From Spirosoma endophyticum (GTDB lineage: Bacteria > Bacteroidota > Bacteroidia > Cytophagales > Spirosomataceae), in NCBI RefSeq assembly GCF_900112365.1, contig NZ_FOLQ01000004.1:372001-436000 (forward strand): a DNA stretch of 64,000 bases, given 5' to 3'. Of the stretch, positions 25,711-35,076 are shown in pieces. Position 1 is the stretch's first letter; every line of letters starts with the position of its first letter. The position numbers and the translations under genes were made by a program. The notes below the pieces were generated by a model that was not told the origin of the DNA, did no database searches, and was given only the letters and a program-made list of their open reading frames with translations.

Positions 25711-28700
25711 ATGAAAACATCGTTCTACAGGTTTCTGCAGACCGCTTGTTTTGGGGCAGCCCTGCTGCTTTGGAGCCTAACCGCTTCTGCCCAAGACCGT
25801 CAGATAACCGGGAAAATTACTGGTGCCGATGGGCCAGTTCCTGGTGCTAACATTGTATTGAAAGGTACCCAGACAGGAACATCTTCCGACGCTAATGGTG
25901 ACTTCAAATTGAGTGTGCGAGGCAGTGATCCTTCTCTTGTTATTTCTGCTATTGGCTTCAAAACGCAGGAAGTTGCAATCGGTAACCGTACAGCCTTAGA
26001 GGTCAAACTCGAAGATGATGCTACTGCCTTGAGCGAAGTAGTCGTAACAGGGTATTCTACTGAAAATCGCCGGGATGTAACGGGAGCTGTTTCGACCGTA
26101 AAACCAGCACAATTGAAGGTTGTTCCATCAACGAACGTTGAACAACAGTTACAGGGTCGGGTGGCTGGATTAACCGTTATTACGAACGGTCAACCAGGTA
26201 CGACCAGTCAGGTTCGGGTACGGGGCTTTGGCTCATTTGGTGGTAACCAGCCTTTATACGTAGTAGACGGCGTTCCAACACAGAGCATCCAGTACATAGC
26301 ACCGGATGACATCGAAACAACTACTGTTTTGAAAGATGCTGCCTCTGCATCTGTTTACGGAGCACGGGCCGCTTCTGGAGTTATCGTATTGACGACCAAG
26401 AAAGGTCAACGGCGGGCACAAAAACTGAGCATTAGCTACGATGGCTTATATGGTGTGACAGATCCAGGCCATGGCCAAAAAATTCTGAATCCGCAGGAAC
26501 AGGCTGACTGGACCTGGCAGGCTCGTAAGAATGATTTATATCAGGCTGGCACCGCCGTTGGTCCTGATAGCTTCACGGGTATTGCTAACGGTCAGTATGG
26601 CACAGGCCAAACACCTGTTCTACCAGATTATCTGCTGGTAGGTAGCCAAACTGGCGTATCCGCATCACAGGTAGATTTAGCAGCGGAAAAGTTAAAGTAT
26701 AACATCAATCCCGCCAATGGTTCTATATACAACGTCATTGCGGCCAACAAACAAGGCACCGACTGGTATAAAGAAATTACTCGTGTTGCTCCGCTGATGC
26801 GGCACACCCTAGGCTTTTCGGGTGGTACAGAATCGAGTCGTTACTACCTTAGCTTAGGTATGCAGCAACAGGCGGGTATCATTACATACAATAATTTCTC
26901 CCGGTATACCTTCCGGGTAAATACTGAGTTTGACATAACCAAAAAACTGCGGTTCGGCGAGAATATTCAGTTTGCGTATGTATCAACTACAGGGCTACAG
27001 GGAAGTACAGGAAGTACATTAGGCAATGGCACGAACAACAACTCCAGCGTTGCCAATGATGAAAACGACATCCTGCTGGCTTTCCGTCAGGCGCCAATCA
27101 TTCCGGTCTACAACGTGTTTGGTGGCTATGCGGGTACAGCTGCATCCGGTTTCAATAATGCCCGTAACCCAGTGGCTAACCGTATAGGTGCAAAGGATAA
27201 CCTCAACTACAACCTTATTGCCTTTGGTAATGCTTATCTGGAGTACGATGTAATTCCAGCTTTAACACTTCGCAGTAGCCTTGGTGGTACATATTTCAGC
27301 AATTACAGTAATTCCTACAACCGGGCTCAGTACGAAAACTCGGAGAATAATACGAACTATGTATACAACGAAGGAGCAAATGTTGGCCTAGCATGGACTT
27401 TCACCAATACCGCCCAGTACAAGCAGAAATTTGGTATTCATGACATTAGCGTCCTGGCAGGTATTGAAGCGTTGAATACAGGTAATGGTCGGGGGATTAG
27501 CGGCTCGGGCTTAAATCCAGCCGTAACTGATCCTAACTACGTAACCATCGGTACAACTACACCAGGTGCCACCCGTACCGTAAACAGTTATTATGGAAAA
27601 GGAAATAATTTCTATTCACTGTTTGGTCAGGCTCGTTATACCTACAACGATAAATACATTTTAACGGGTGTTGTTCGTCGTGATGGTTCTTCGCAGTTTG
27701 GACCCTCCAATCGTTATGGTGTGTTTCCAGCTGTTTCGGCGGCCTGGCGCCTTTCAGGAGAGGAATTCATGAAGAATCTGCCCTGGATATCTGATTTAAA
27801 AGTTCGGGGAGGTTATGGTCTGATGGGTAATTCTAACTACCTGAGTGCAACGAACCAACTTACGTTGTATGGTACCAATGCAGCTAACAGCTACGATATT
27901 ACTGGTGCCAATACATCTGTACAGTCAGGGAATTATCGCAGTCAAATCGGTAATCCCGACGCTAAATGGGAGACCAGCGTTACGTCTAACATTGGCGTTG
28001 ATGGATCCTTCTTTAATAACAAGTTAGAAGTTGTACTTGATTTTTGGCAGAAAGACACGAAGGATCTGCTTTACCCATTGGCACTTCCAGGTGTAGTTGG
28101 TGTGCGGGCTAATGCACCTTACGTAAACGTAGCGAGTATGCGTAATAAAGGAATCGACCTTTTGATTACCAACCGTGGTAACGTAACAAACGATCTCAGT
28201 TATGAAGTTACAGCTGTGGGTAGCATACTGGATAACAAAATTACAGGTATTGCTCCATCAGTTCCCTTCTTCTACAATACTACGGGTAGTCAACGTCTGA
28301 GCACACCTGTGGTTCGGAACGAACCAGGGCATGACCTTTCCTCTTTTTATGGATATAAGGTTATTGGTTTGTTCAACAGCAATGCGGATGTATCAGCTGC
28401 TGCTGTGCAAAGTGGCGCTGCCCCAGGTCGCTTCCGCTATCAAGATACGAACGGAGACAAAGTTATCAATGATGACGACCGCGTATACCTTGGCAGTCCT
28501 ATTCCGAAATTTACGGGTAGTATAACGCTTACACTTAAGTACAAAGGCTTTGACCTGAATACACAAGTATATGCTTCGCTGGGTAATTCGATCTTTAATA
28601 ACTCAAAATGGTATACCGACTTCTACCCTTCTTTTCCAGGGGCAGCTGTTAGTGCCCGGGTGAAAGATTCATGGTTGCCGACCCATACCGACACGAACGT

Positions 28701-29007
28701 ACCAATTTTCGAAAACACGTCTAACTTCAGCACCAATCAGGTAGCTAATTCTTATTACGTGGAAAATGGCTCTTACGGTCGTATGCAATACCTAACTTTG
28801 GGGTATACGTTCCCTGCTACGTTGCTGGATCGCCTTAATCTGAGCCGGTTAAGACTGTCGCTTTCGGCAACCAATCTATTCACAATCACGAAGTATAGTG
28901 GGTTAGATCCAGCCGTTGGCGGTTCAGCTGACCAGAACTTTGGGATTGATATTGGTAATTACCCTGTTACTCGGGGCTACAATGTTGGCTTAAGCTTCGG
29001 TTTCTAA
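25711..29007 (+). CDS. SusC/RagA family TonB-linked outer-membrane transporter
   Basis: The 1098-residue protein has a signal peptide ending at TASAQ (about residue 28) and an N-terminal CarboxypepD_reg-like domain (about 30-115, ITGKITGADGPVPGANIVLKG). The TonB plug follows with LSEVVVTGYSTENRRDVTG, LQGRVAGLTV, and the SusC signature QPLYVVDGVP. A 22-strand barrel ends in GYNVGLSFGF. With the SusD lipoprotein it forms a lid-and-barrel importer for oligosaccharides or peptides. No glycoside hydrolase, sigma factor or anti-sigma gene is adjacent, so the ligand is unknown; the epimerase downstream hints at a beta-linked disaccharide. Confidence 0.95.
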   Translation: MKTSFYRFLQTACFGAALLLWSLTASAQDRQITGKITGADGPVPGANIVLKGTQTGTSSDANGDFKLSVRGSDPSLVISAIGFKTQEVAIGNRTALEVKLEDDATALSEVVVTGYSTENRRDVTGAVSTVKPAQLKVVPSTNVEQQLQGRVAGLTVITNGQPGTTSQVRVRGFGSFGGNQPLYVVDGVPTQSIQYIAPDDIETTTVLKDAASASVYGARAASGVIVLTTKKGQRRAQKLSISYDGLYGVTDPGHGQKILNPQEQADWTWQARKNDLYQAGTAVGPDSFTGIANGQYGTGQTPVLPDYLLVGSQTGVSASQVDLAAEKLKYNINPANGSIYNVIAANKQGTDWYKEITRVAPLMRHTLGFSGGTESSRYYLSLGMQQQAGIITYNNFSRYTFRVNTEFDITKKLRFGENIQFAYVSTTGLQGSTGSTLGNGTNNNSSVANDENDILLAFRQAPIIPVYNVFGGYAGTAASGFNNARNPVANRIGAKDNLNYNLIAFGNAYLEYDVIPALTLRSSLGGTYFSNYSNSYNRAQYENSENNTNYVYNEGANVGLAWTFTNTAQYKQKFGIHDISVLAGIEALNTGNGRGISGSGLNPAVTDPNYVTIGTTTPGATRTVNSYYGKGNNFYSLFGQARYTYNDKYILTGVVRRDGSSQFGPSNRYGVFPAVSAAWRLSGEEFMKNLPWISDLKVRGGYGLMGNSNYLSATNQLTLYGTNAANSYDITGANTSVQSGNYRSQIGNPDAKWETSVTSNIGVDGSFFNNKLEVVLDFWQKDTKDLLYPLALPGVVGVRANAPYVNVASMRNKGIDLLITNRGNVTNDLSYEVTAVGSILDNKITGIAPSVPFFYNTTGSQRLSTPVVRNEPGHDLSSFYGYKVIGLFNSNADVSAAAVQSGAAPGRFRYQDTNGDKVINDDDRVYLGSPIPKFTGSITLTLKYKGFDLNTQVYASLGNSIFNNSKWYTDFYPSFPGAAVSARVKDSWLPTHTDTNVPIFENTSNFSTNQVANSYYVENGSYGRMQYLTLGYTFPATLLDRLNLSRLRLSLSATNLFTITKYSGLDPAVGGSADQNFGIDIGNYPVTRGYNVGLSFGF

Positions 29008-29024
29008 AACCAGATCAGTATAAG

Positions 29025-29060
29025 GCAGGATGATCAGTCCTCATGAATTGATCATCCTGT
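29025..29060 (+). terminator. Stem-loop between susC and susD
   Basis: CAGGATGATCA (29026-29036) pairs perfectly with TGATCATCCTG (29049-29059) around a 12-base loop, and no T-run follows. Placed between the two transporter genes, it may act as a partial terminator or an mRNA-stabilising element that sets the SusC:SusD ratio. A full terminator is less likely because no promoter is obvious before susD. Confidence 0.5.
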
Positions 29061-29105
29061 CACTAAAAGAACTATAATCATTTAATTTCTTAGTCAACTT
29101 GCACT

Positions 29106-30857
29106 ATGAAAAATCCTATTACAAAAGGCACTGTAACCGCAGCTATGCTAACGCTGGTTTCATTCGCCTGTAGTGACAAATTTCTGGATGTACCAGCCAC
29201 GGGTCAGCTAGCTCTAAGCCAGACAACCTCCAAGGCTGGACTTGAAGCTTTGCTTCTCTCCTCGTATGCCCAATTAAATGGGCGGGGATTCTCAAGAGCC
29301 ACCAGCTCATTCAACTGGGTACGCGGCAGTGTATCAGGGGGAGAGGCTAATAAAGGTTCTAACTCTGGTGATGGTGGTGGCAATACTAATTTTAGCACCT
29401 TCCAACGTTATGAGATTTTACCAACCAACGGCGATATTAACGATAAATGGCGGGGTATGTATGAAGGCATTAGCCGAGCTAATGCGGCAATCCGTGCGCT
29501 GGCCTCGGCAGGTCCTGACCTTACAGCAACCGACAAAACACGCATAACGGCAGAAGCTCGTTTTTTGCGGGCTCATTACCATTTTGAATTAAAACGTTCG
29601 TTCAATATGGTTCCTTATATAGATGAATCGCTGGACTATGGATCGGGTATTGAAAAGGTTACGAACGCTACTGACATCTGGCCAAAAATTGAAGCGGACT
29701 TTAAATTTGCCGTCGATAATTTACCTGCAACACAGGGTGCAGTTGGTCGCGCAAACAAGTGGGCCGCAACCACCTATCTAGCCAAGACGTATTTGTATCA
29801 AAAGAAGTATACGGATGCTAAGACGCTTTTCGATCAGGTTATCGCAAGTGGCACAACCAGTGATGGTAAGAAGTACGGTCTGGTAGAAAATTACACAGAT
29901 GTTTTTAATGCGGCAAAAGACAATAGTCAGGAGTCTGTCTTTGCTATTCAGGCCGCCGTCAATACGGGCGATGTGTCTAACTCCGCTCAGGAGCTAGATT
30001 TGAATTTCCCTTATAACACGGGGTCGAATGGGCCTGCTGGTTGCTGCGGATTCTTCGCTCCCAGCTTTGAATTAGCTAACTCATTCCGCGTTAGTGCTAC
30101 TGGCTTGCCATTACTGGATGGCTCTTACAATACAGGTGCTAACCAATTAAAGAACGATCAAGGTATTGACTCGAAAACAGCTTTTACGCCAGACGCAGGT
30201 CCAGTTGACCCACGTTTAGACTGGTCGATAGGCCGCCGGGGTATTCCTTACTTAGACTGGCAGGTTCACCCAGGCCTTGACTGGATTCGTGATCAGAGCT
30301 ATGCCGGTCCCTTTTCGCCTAAGAAGTTTGTCTTTTACCGTTCGCAGGATAAAAGTCTGACCGATGGTAGCTCCTGGACAGATGGGTACTCTGCGATTAA
30401 CTACAATATTATTCGTTATGCTGATGTGCTGTTAATGGCTGCTGAAGTTGAAATCGAAGCAGGTAGCCTGGAAACAGCTCGTAACTACATCAACCAGGTT
30501 AGAACCCGTGCTGCCAACGCAGCTACTTGGGTAAAAACAACTGATGGTAAAAATGCCGCAAACTATGTAATCAGTACCTACACCACGGCCTTTGCTAGTA
30601 AAGAGGCTGCCCGAACTGCGGTTCAGTTTGAGCGTAAACTGGAGCTCTCGGGTGAAGGTCATCGTTTCTTTGACCTCGTTCGTTGGGGTATTGCAGCTCC
30701 TACGCTGAATTCTTTCCTGGCTTATGAAAGCGCGAAACTACCAACAGGCTATTCAGGAGCTAAATTTACGGCGGGTCGGGATGAATACTTCCCGATTCCA
30801 CAGACACAGATCGACTATCAGGGTAAAGATATTCTGAAGCAAAATCCGAACTACTAA
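29106..30857 (+). CDS. SusD/RagB family nutrient-binding lipoprotein
   Basis: The 583-residue protein starts with a lipoprotein signal (LTLVSFAC, Cys22), then DKFLDVPATGQLALSQ typical of RagB/SusD N-termini. TPR-like helices follow (WRGMYEGISRANAAIRAL, AEARFLRAHYHFELKR, AATTYLAKTYLYQKKYTDAKTLF). The C-terminal SusD signature is NYNIIRYADVLLMAAEVEIE, VQFERKLELSGEGHRFFDLVRWG and YFPIPQTQI. It serves as the surface lid of the SusC barrel. It ends in front of a good intrinsic terminator. Confidence 0.95.
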   Translation: MKNPITKGTVTAAMLTLVSFACSDKFLDVPATGQLALSQTTSKAGLEALLLSSYAQLNGRGFSRATSSFNWVRGSVSGGEANKGSNSGDGGGNTNFSTFQRYEILPTNGDINDKWRGMYEGISRANAAIRALASAGPDLTATDKTRITAEARFLRAHYHFELKRSFNMVPYIDESLDYGSGIEKVTNATDIWPKIEADFKFAVDNLPATQGAVGRANKWAATTYLAKTYLYQKKYTDAKTLFDQVIASGTTSDGKKYGLVENYTDVFNAAKDNSQESVFAIQAAVNTGDVSNSAQELDLNFPYNTGSNGPAGCCGFFAPSFELANSFRVSATGLPLLDGSYNTGANQLKNDQGIDSKTAFTPDAGPVDPRLDWSIGRRGIPYLDWQVHPGLDWIRDQSYAGPFSPKKFVFYRSQDKSLTDGSSWTDGYSAINYNIIRYADVLLMAAEVEIEAGSLETARNYINQVRTRAANAATWVKTTDGKNAANYVISTYTTAFASKEAARTAVQFERKLELSGEGHRFFDLVRWGIAAPTLNSFLAYESAKLPTGYSGAKFTAGRDEYFPIPQTQIDYQGKDILKQNPNY

Positions 30858-30884
30858 AAATAGACAAGTCTGTAAGTTCTTTTA

Positions 30885-30919
30885 AAAAGCCTGTTCTAGA
30901 TCAATTAGAACAGGCTTTT
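30885..30919 (+). terminator. Intrinsic terminator after susD
   Basis: AAAAGCCTGTTCTA (30885-30898) and its exact complement (30906-30919) form a 14-bp stem with a 7-base loop and a TTTT at the end of the stem. It is 28 bases after the susD stop. This is the most classical terminator in the window. Confidence 0.85.
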
Positions 30920-30981
30920 GCTTATAAAACAATCTTACAAAGCTCAGAGTTATTAGCCTATACAACAACTAGACAAATGTT

Positions 30982-31242
30982 ATGGCTAATCACAAAACCA
31001 CAGACCAGCCGGGGTCTAAAGACTTGCAGGCTAACCATAAGCGGACCCGAAATCAGGAAGCTCATGATACGGGTAAAGATCGTCCGAATGGAGAACGGAC
31101 CATGCAGCCTTCTAATAAAAGCAAGCAGGGGCCAGAGGATGATCATCAGGAAAATACAAAAACCATAAGCGAACTTGCTGAAGAACGCGGTGGACACGGT
31201 CACTCTGGACACAGCAGCAGTCGTAATGGGAGCCGTAAATAA
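30982..31242 (+). CDS. Small, highly hydrophilic protein, unknown function
   Basis: The 86 residues are almost all charged or polar (Lys, Arg, Asp, Glu, Asn, Gln, Ser, His) with no hydrophobic core, ending in GGHGHSGHSSSRNGSRK. The protein is expected to be intrinsically disordered. Only ISELAEERGG near the end looks like a short helix. Such low-complexity basic proteins are often stress- or nucleic-acid-associated, but that is a guess. It lies between two terminators, so it should be expressed separately from susCD. Reading it from ATG 30982 is preferred over an overlapping shorter frame that starts at 30977. Confidence 0.55.
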   Translation: MANHKTTDQPGSKDLQANHKRTRNQEAHDTGKDRPNGERTMQPSNKSKQGPEDDHQENTKTISELAEERGGHGHSGHSSSRNGSRK

Positions 31243-31265
31243 TAGTCAGTAAGACAGTAGTTTTT

Positions 31266-31313
31266 GTATCCTCGCCTTTTTCATCTTCATAGAAGTAAAA
31301 AAGGCGAGGATAC
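31266..31313 (+). terminator. Stem-loop between the small hydrophilic gene and the epimerase gene
   Basis: GTATCCTCGCCTTTTT (31266-31281) and its perfect complement (31298-31313) form a 16-bp stem. The loop contains CTTC-ATA-GAAG, which can pair and lengthen the stem. It is followed by AATTTTT and directly by the epimerase ATG at 31321. It looks like a terminator, but its place 7 bases from a start codon also suits a translational or transcriptional switch. Confidence 0.7.
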
Positions 31314-31320
31314 AATTTTT

Positions 31321-32532
31321 ATGAACGCTGACCTAAAGCAACTTACTGCCGAGCTTCGGCAGGAACACAAGGATATTCTGGCCTACTGGCAGCGTTACGC
31401 CCCTGACCCTACGAATGGTGGCTTCTATGGTCGAGTCAACTACCAGAACCAGCCCGATCCTAAAGCCGATAAAGGTATTGTCTTGAATGCCCGAATTTTA
31501 TGGACGTTCTCAGCAGCTCTTCGCCATACGCAACACGACGATTATCGCGCTGTTGCCGATCAGGCTTTTCAATACATTCAAAAATATTTTATTGACCCAC
31601 AATTCGGTGGTGTCTATTGGTCAGTCGATAATAAAGGCCAGCCGAAGTACCCGCTTAAGCATCTATATGGGCAAGCATTCGCCCTCTATGGCCTGAGTGA
31701 GTATGCTCATGCAACTGGCTCCGCCCCCGCCCTCTCGCTGGCAAAGGATCAGTTTCAGCAAATGATAAAGCATGCCTATGACAGCAAAAAGGGTGGTTTT
31801 GTAGAAGCGCTGTCGCGTGACTGGTCACCAGCGACAGATTATATTATCAGTAAATACGATAATCAGGAAAGCAAAACGATGAACACGCATCTCCATATTC
31901 TGGAGGCATTTACGTGTTTATATCGCGTTTGGCCAGATAAATCGGTGGCTGATCAGATGCGTGGTATGCTCCGTATGTTTCTGGATCATATAATTGATCC
32001 AAAGACGTATCGCATGAATCTTTTCATGGATAATGACTGGAAAATCAGGCGGACCGCCATTTCCTACGGTCATGATATTGAAGCCTCCTGGCTCCTGCCC
32101 GAGGCTGCCGACGTATTGGCAGCCAAGAATCCAGCCGATAAACCAATGCAAAAAAAGGTTCGGGACGTAGCGATTAAGATGGCACGGGCTGCCACTACGG
32201 GCTTTGATCCAAGCGATGGCGGCATGAACTATGAGCTTGAACCTGATGGTCATTTAAACAAAGAACGCTCTTGGTGGGTACTGGCTGAAGCCATGGTCGG
32301 TTTCATGAACGCCTATCAACTTACACACGAAAAACAGTTTTTAGATAAGTCTGTAAGTAGTTGGGAGTTCATTAAAAAGTACTTGCTCGACCTCAAAAAT
32401 GGCGAATGGTACAGTGGCGTCAGTAGCGACCACAAGATACTCGGCAACGATAAAATCAGCATGTGGAAATGCCCTTACCATAATAGTCGCTCCTGCCTTG
32501 AAATGCTAGAGCGTATAGAGCATTTGCGGTAA
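31321..32532 (+). CDS. AGE family epimerase, probable cellobiose 2-epimerase
   Basis: From ATG 31321 the enzyme has 403 residues and the (alpha/alpha)6-barrel sequence of the N-acylglucosamine 2-epimerase family. It most resembles cellobiose 2-epimerases: DPTNGGFYGRVNYQ, LNARILWTFSAALR, KYPLKHLYGQAFALYGLSEYA, MNTHLHILEAF, SYGHDIEASWLL, WWVLAEAMVGFMNAY and MWKCPYHNSRSCLEM. The histidines in GHDIEAS and CPYHNSR are the usual catalytic pair. Such enzymes convert cellobiose or mannobiose to glucosyl-mannose or mannosyl-glucose in the cytoplasm. Upstream in-frame codons from TTG 31264 lie in the hairpin and are rejected. Linkage to the SusC/D genes is suggestive only. Confidence 0.88.
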   Translation: MNADLKQLTAELRQEHKDILAYWQRYAPDPTNGGFYGRVNYQNQPDPKADKGIVLNARILWTFSAALRHTQHDDYRAVADQAFQYIQKYFIDPQFGGVYWSVDNKGQPKYPLKHLYGQAFALYGLSEYAHATGSAPALSLAKDQFQQMIKHAYDSKKGGFVEALSRDWSPATDYIISKYDNQESKTMNTHLHILEAFTCLYRVWPDKSVADQMRGMLRMFLDHIIDPKTYRMNLFMDNDWKIRRTAISYGHDIEASWLLPEAADVLAAKNPADKPMQKKVRDVAIKMARAATTGFDPSDGGMNYELEPDGHLNKERSWWVLAEAMVGFMNAYQLTHEKQFLDKSVSSWEFIKKYLLDLKNGEWYSGVSSDHKILGNDKISMWKCPYHNSRSCLEMLERIEHLR

Positions 32533-32652
32533 CCGAACCCGCAGCCCTTACTCAATGTTATTCATATAGAGACGCCTATCGGCGCTGTTTCTGAATAAAC
32601 TTTCTTTACCAGCTATTTTCCATCAGCCAGCCAATACGGATGGCTCTACATA

Positions 32653-35070
32653 ATGCTTTACCCCAATACCTTAGAAAATAAATTAGGTTTCGATACCATT
32701 CGCGAACGGCTAAAAGACGCCTGTGTTAGTCCGCTGGGACAGGACTATGTCGATAAAATTCGCTTTACGGACAATGCCCAACTGATTGACAAACTGCTAC
32801 GTCAAACGACTGAATTCAAGCAGATTGTTCAATACGAAACTGATTTCCCAAACAGTAATTATATCGATGTTCGTCCTCATTTAAGTCGTGCCCGTGTTGA
32901 AGGGTTAGCCCTCACGGAAGCTGAGTTTTTTGATCTTAAACTGGCTTTACGGACGATTCAGGACTGTCTGCGGTTTCTTGCCAAACGAGAGGAGGATAAC
33001 AATTTTCCTTTCCTGCGTGAACTGGCCGGACCGGTGGGCGTCGATAAAAAACTAACGGATGCCATTGAACGCGTTATCGACGATCGGGGTAATGTGCGTG
33101 ATTCAGCCTCGCCCGAATTGGCCAGTATCCGTCGGCGAATTATTAGTGAACAGGCTAACCTTCGCAAGCGGCTTGACAGCATTTTGCGACAGGCCCGGCA
33201 AAATGGCTGGATTCCCGACGATCTTTCACTAACCGTACGTGGGGGACGGCTCGTCATTCCGATTGCCGCCGAGCACAAACGTAAGATTAAGGGTTTTGTC
33301 CACGATGAGTCACAAACAGGCCAGACGGTGTTTATGGAACCAGCTGAGGTGTTCGACATGAACAACGAAATACGGGAGCTGGAGTACGAAGAACGGCGCG
33401 AAATTTATCGCATCCTGTTGTCACTGACCGATCAGATTCGCCCCCATTTGGAGGATTTAAAACGGGCCGTCAACTTTCTGGCGCAGATTGACTTTATCAG
33501 AGCGAAAGCAAAACTGGCAATCCAACTGGATGCCATTATGCCGAAATTGCATGAGCGCCCCTTTGTAAACTGGACTAACGCACGTCACCCGTTACTATAC
33601 CTGTCGTTTTCAAAACAGGGGAAAACTGTCGTACCGCTTAACGTACGACTGGATGATAAAGCGCGTATCTTGATCATTTCGGGACCCAATGCCGGTGGGA
33701 AATCGGTAGCACTGAAAACCATTGGTCTCATACAGTACATGCTGCAATGCGGCTTGCTGGTACCCATGGCAGACTATGCCGAAATGGGCGTTTTTCAGAA
33801 CCTGTTCATTGATATTGGCGATGAACAATCACTCGAAAATGACCTCAGTACGTACTCATCGCACTTAACAGCGATGAAGCAGTTTCTGATCGGCGCCAAC
33901 AAGCGGACGTTGTTTCTTATTGACGAATTCGGGACAGGCACGGAACCGGGATTGGGCGGTGCCATTGCCGAGTCAATTCTGGAAGATATGAATAAATCGG
34001 GCGCATATGGCGTCGTAAATACCCACTACACCAATTTGAAAGTTGTTGCCGACAAAACACCGGGTCTCATCAATGGGGCCATGCGTTTCGATGGTGAACA
34101 CCTGGAACCGCTCTATCAGTTAGAAATTGGGCGACCTGGCTCGTCATTTGCGTTTGAGATCGCCCAGAAAATTGGCTTACCCAAAGGCGTCATTGACCGG
34201 GCCAAGGATAAGCTAGGCAATCAGCAGGTGAATTTCGAGAAACTGTTAAAAGAGTTGGATATTGAAAAGCGTGTTTTCTCCGAGAAGAATCTCGAAATAA
34301 GTATCAATCAGCGCAAGCTGGCTCAACAACTCGCTGAATATACGGCCTTGAAAACCCGCCTGGATAATGAACAGAAAAAGCTGATCAACGATGCCAAACT
34401 GAAAGCTAAAACGCTGGTGCAGGAGGCAAACCAACGTATTGAAAGCACCATTCGGGAGATCAAAGAAAATAAAGCCGAGCGCGAACCAACGAAACAAATC
34501 CGGCAGGAACTGGAACGGTTTGAGCAGAAAGAACTGAAGCCCGAACCACTGGTCATTGAAGCGCCTAAACAGCCCGAGGAGGAGTTCGAGAAGGATAGTG
34601 GAGCTATTACCGTGGGTAGTTATGTGCGTGTCGTGGGCCAGAATACCATTGGTGAAGTGTTGGCCATGCGCGGAAAAGATGCCGAAATACGTATTGGTGA
34701 TCTGAAGTCGAATGTCAAACTTAATCGGCTCGAAAAAGTCAGTAAGAAGACGTTTAAAGAGGCTACCGAAGTGCGGGACGACCGACCGCGTTCGCAAGGG
34801 GTAGACATCAATGAGAAGATGCAGAACTTCAGCTTCAACCTCGATATCCGGGGCAAACGGGGCGAAGAAGCGCTTGGTGAAGTCGATCGCTTTTTCGATG
34901 ATGCGCTGATGCTTGGCTACCCTGAGCTACGTATCGTTCATGGGAAAGGCGATGGTATTCTGCGGACTCTCGTGCGCAATCATCTGCGTGGTTATAAGCA
35001 GGTTGGTAAAATGGAAGACGAACACGCCGACCGGGGTGGTGCGGGCGTAACGATTGTGAAAATGAAATAA
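32653..35070 (+). CDS. mutS2: Endonuclease MutS2
   Basis: The 805-residue protein has the MutS2 layout: an N-terminal core/clamp region and an ABC-type ATPase with the P-loop SGPNAGGKS (about residue 345) and Walker B LFLIDEFGTGTEPGLGG. A long coiled coil rich in Lys/Glu follows (about 510-640), then a C-terminal Smr nuclease domain (FNLDIRGKRGEEALGEVDRF, ELRIVHGKGDGILRTLVRNHL). MutS2 does not take part in mismatch repair; it suppresses recombination and can rescue collided ribosomes. It stands alone, 120 bases after the epimerase gene, and is followed by the purine-rich repeat at 35077-35157. Confidence 0.95.
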   Translation: MLYPNTLENKLGFDTIRERLKDACVSPLGQDYVDKIRFTDNAQLIDKLLRQTTEFKQIVQYETDFPNSNYIDVRPHLSRARVEGLALTEAEFFDLKLALRTIQDCLRFLAKREEDNNFPFLRELAGPVGVDKKLTDAIERVIDDRGNVRDSASPELASIRRRIISEQANLRKRLDSILRQARQNGWIPDDLSLTVRGGRLVIPIAAEHKRKIKGFVHDESQTGQTVFMEPAEVFDMNNEIRELEYEERREIYRILLSLTDQIRPHLEDLKRAVNFLAQIDFIRAKAKLAIQLDAIMPKLHERPFVNWTNARHPLLYLSFSKQGKTVVPLNVRLDDKARILIISGPNAGGKSVALKTIGLIQYMLQCGLLVPMADYAEMGVFQNLFIDIGDEQSLENDLSTYSSHLTAMKQFLIGANKRTLFLIDEFGTGTEPGLGGAIAESILEDMNKSGAYGVVNTHYTNLKVVADKTPGLINGAMRFDGEHLEPLYQLEIGRPGSSFAFEIAQKIGLPKGVIDRAKDKLGNQQVNFEKLLKELDIEKRVFSEKNLEISINQRKLAQQLAEYTALKTRLDNEQKKLINDAKLKAKTLVQEANQRIESTIREIKENKAEREPTKQIRQELERFEQKELKPEPLVIEAPKQPEEEFEKDSGAITVGSYVRVVGQNTIGEVLAMRGKDAEIRIGDLKSNVKLNRLEKVSKKTFKEATEVRDDRPRSQGVDINEKMQNFSFNLDIRGKRGEEALGEVDRFFDDALMLGYPELRIVHGKGDGILRTLVRNHLRGYKQVGKMEDEHADRGGAGVTIVKMK

Positions 35071-35076
35071 TTTACG

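Noticed and set aside
30977..31168. Alternative frame over the small hydrophilic gene
   Set aside because: It overlaps the longer, better framed gene starting at 30982 and stops without any protein-like feature.
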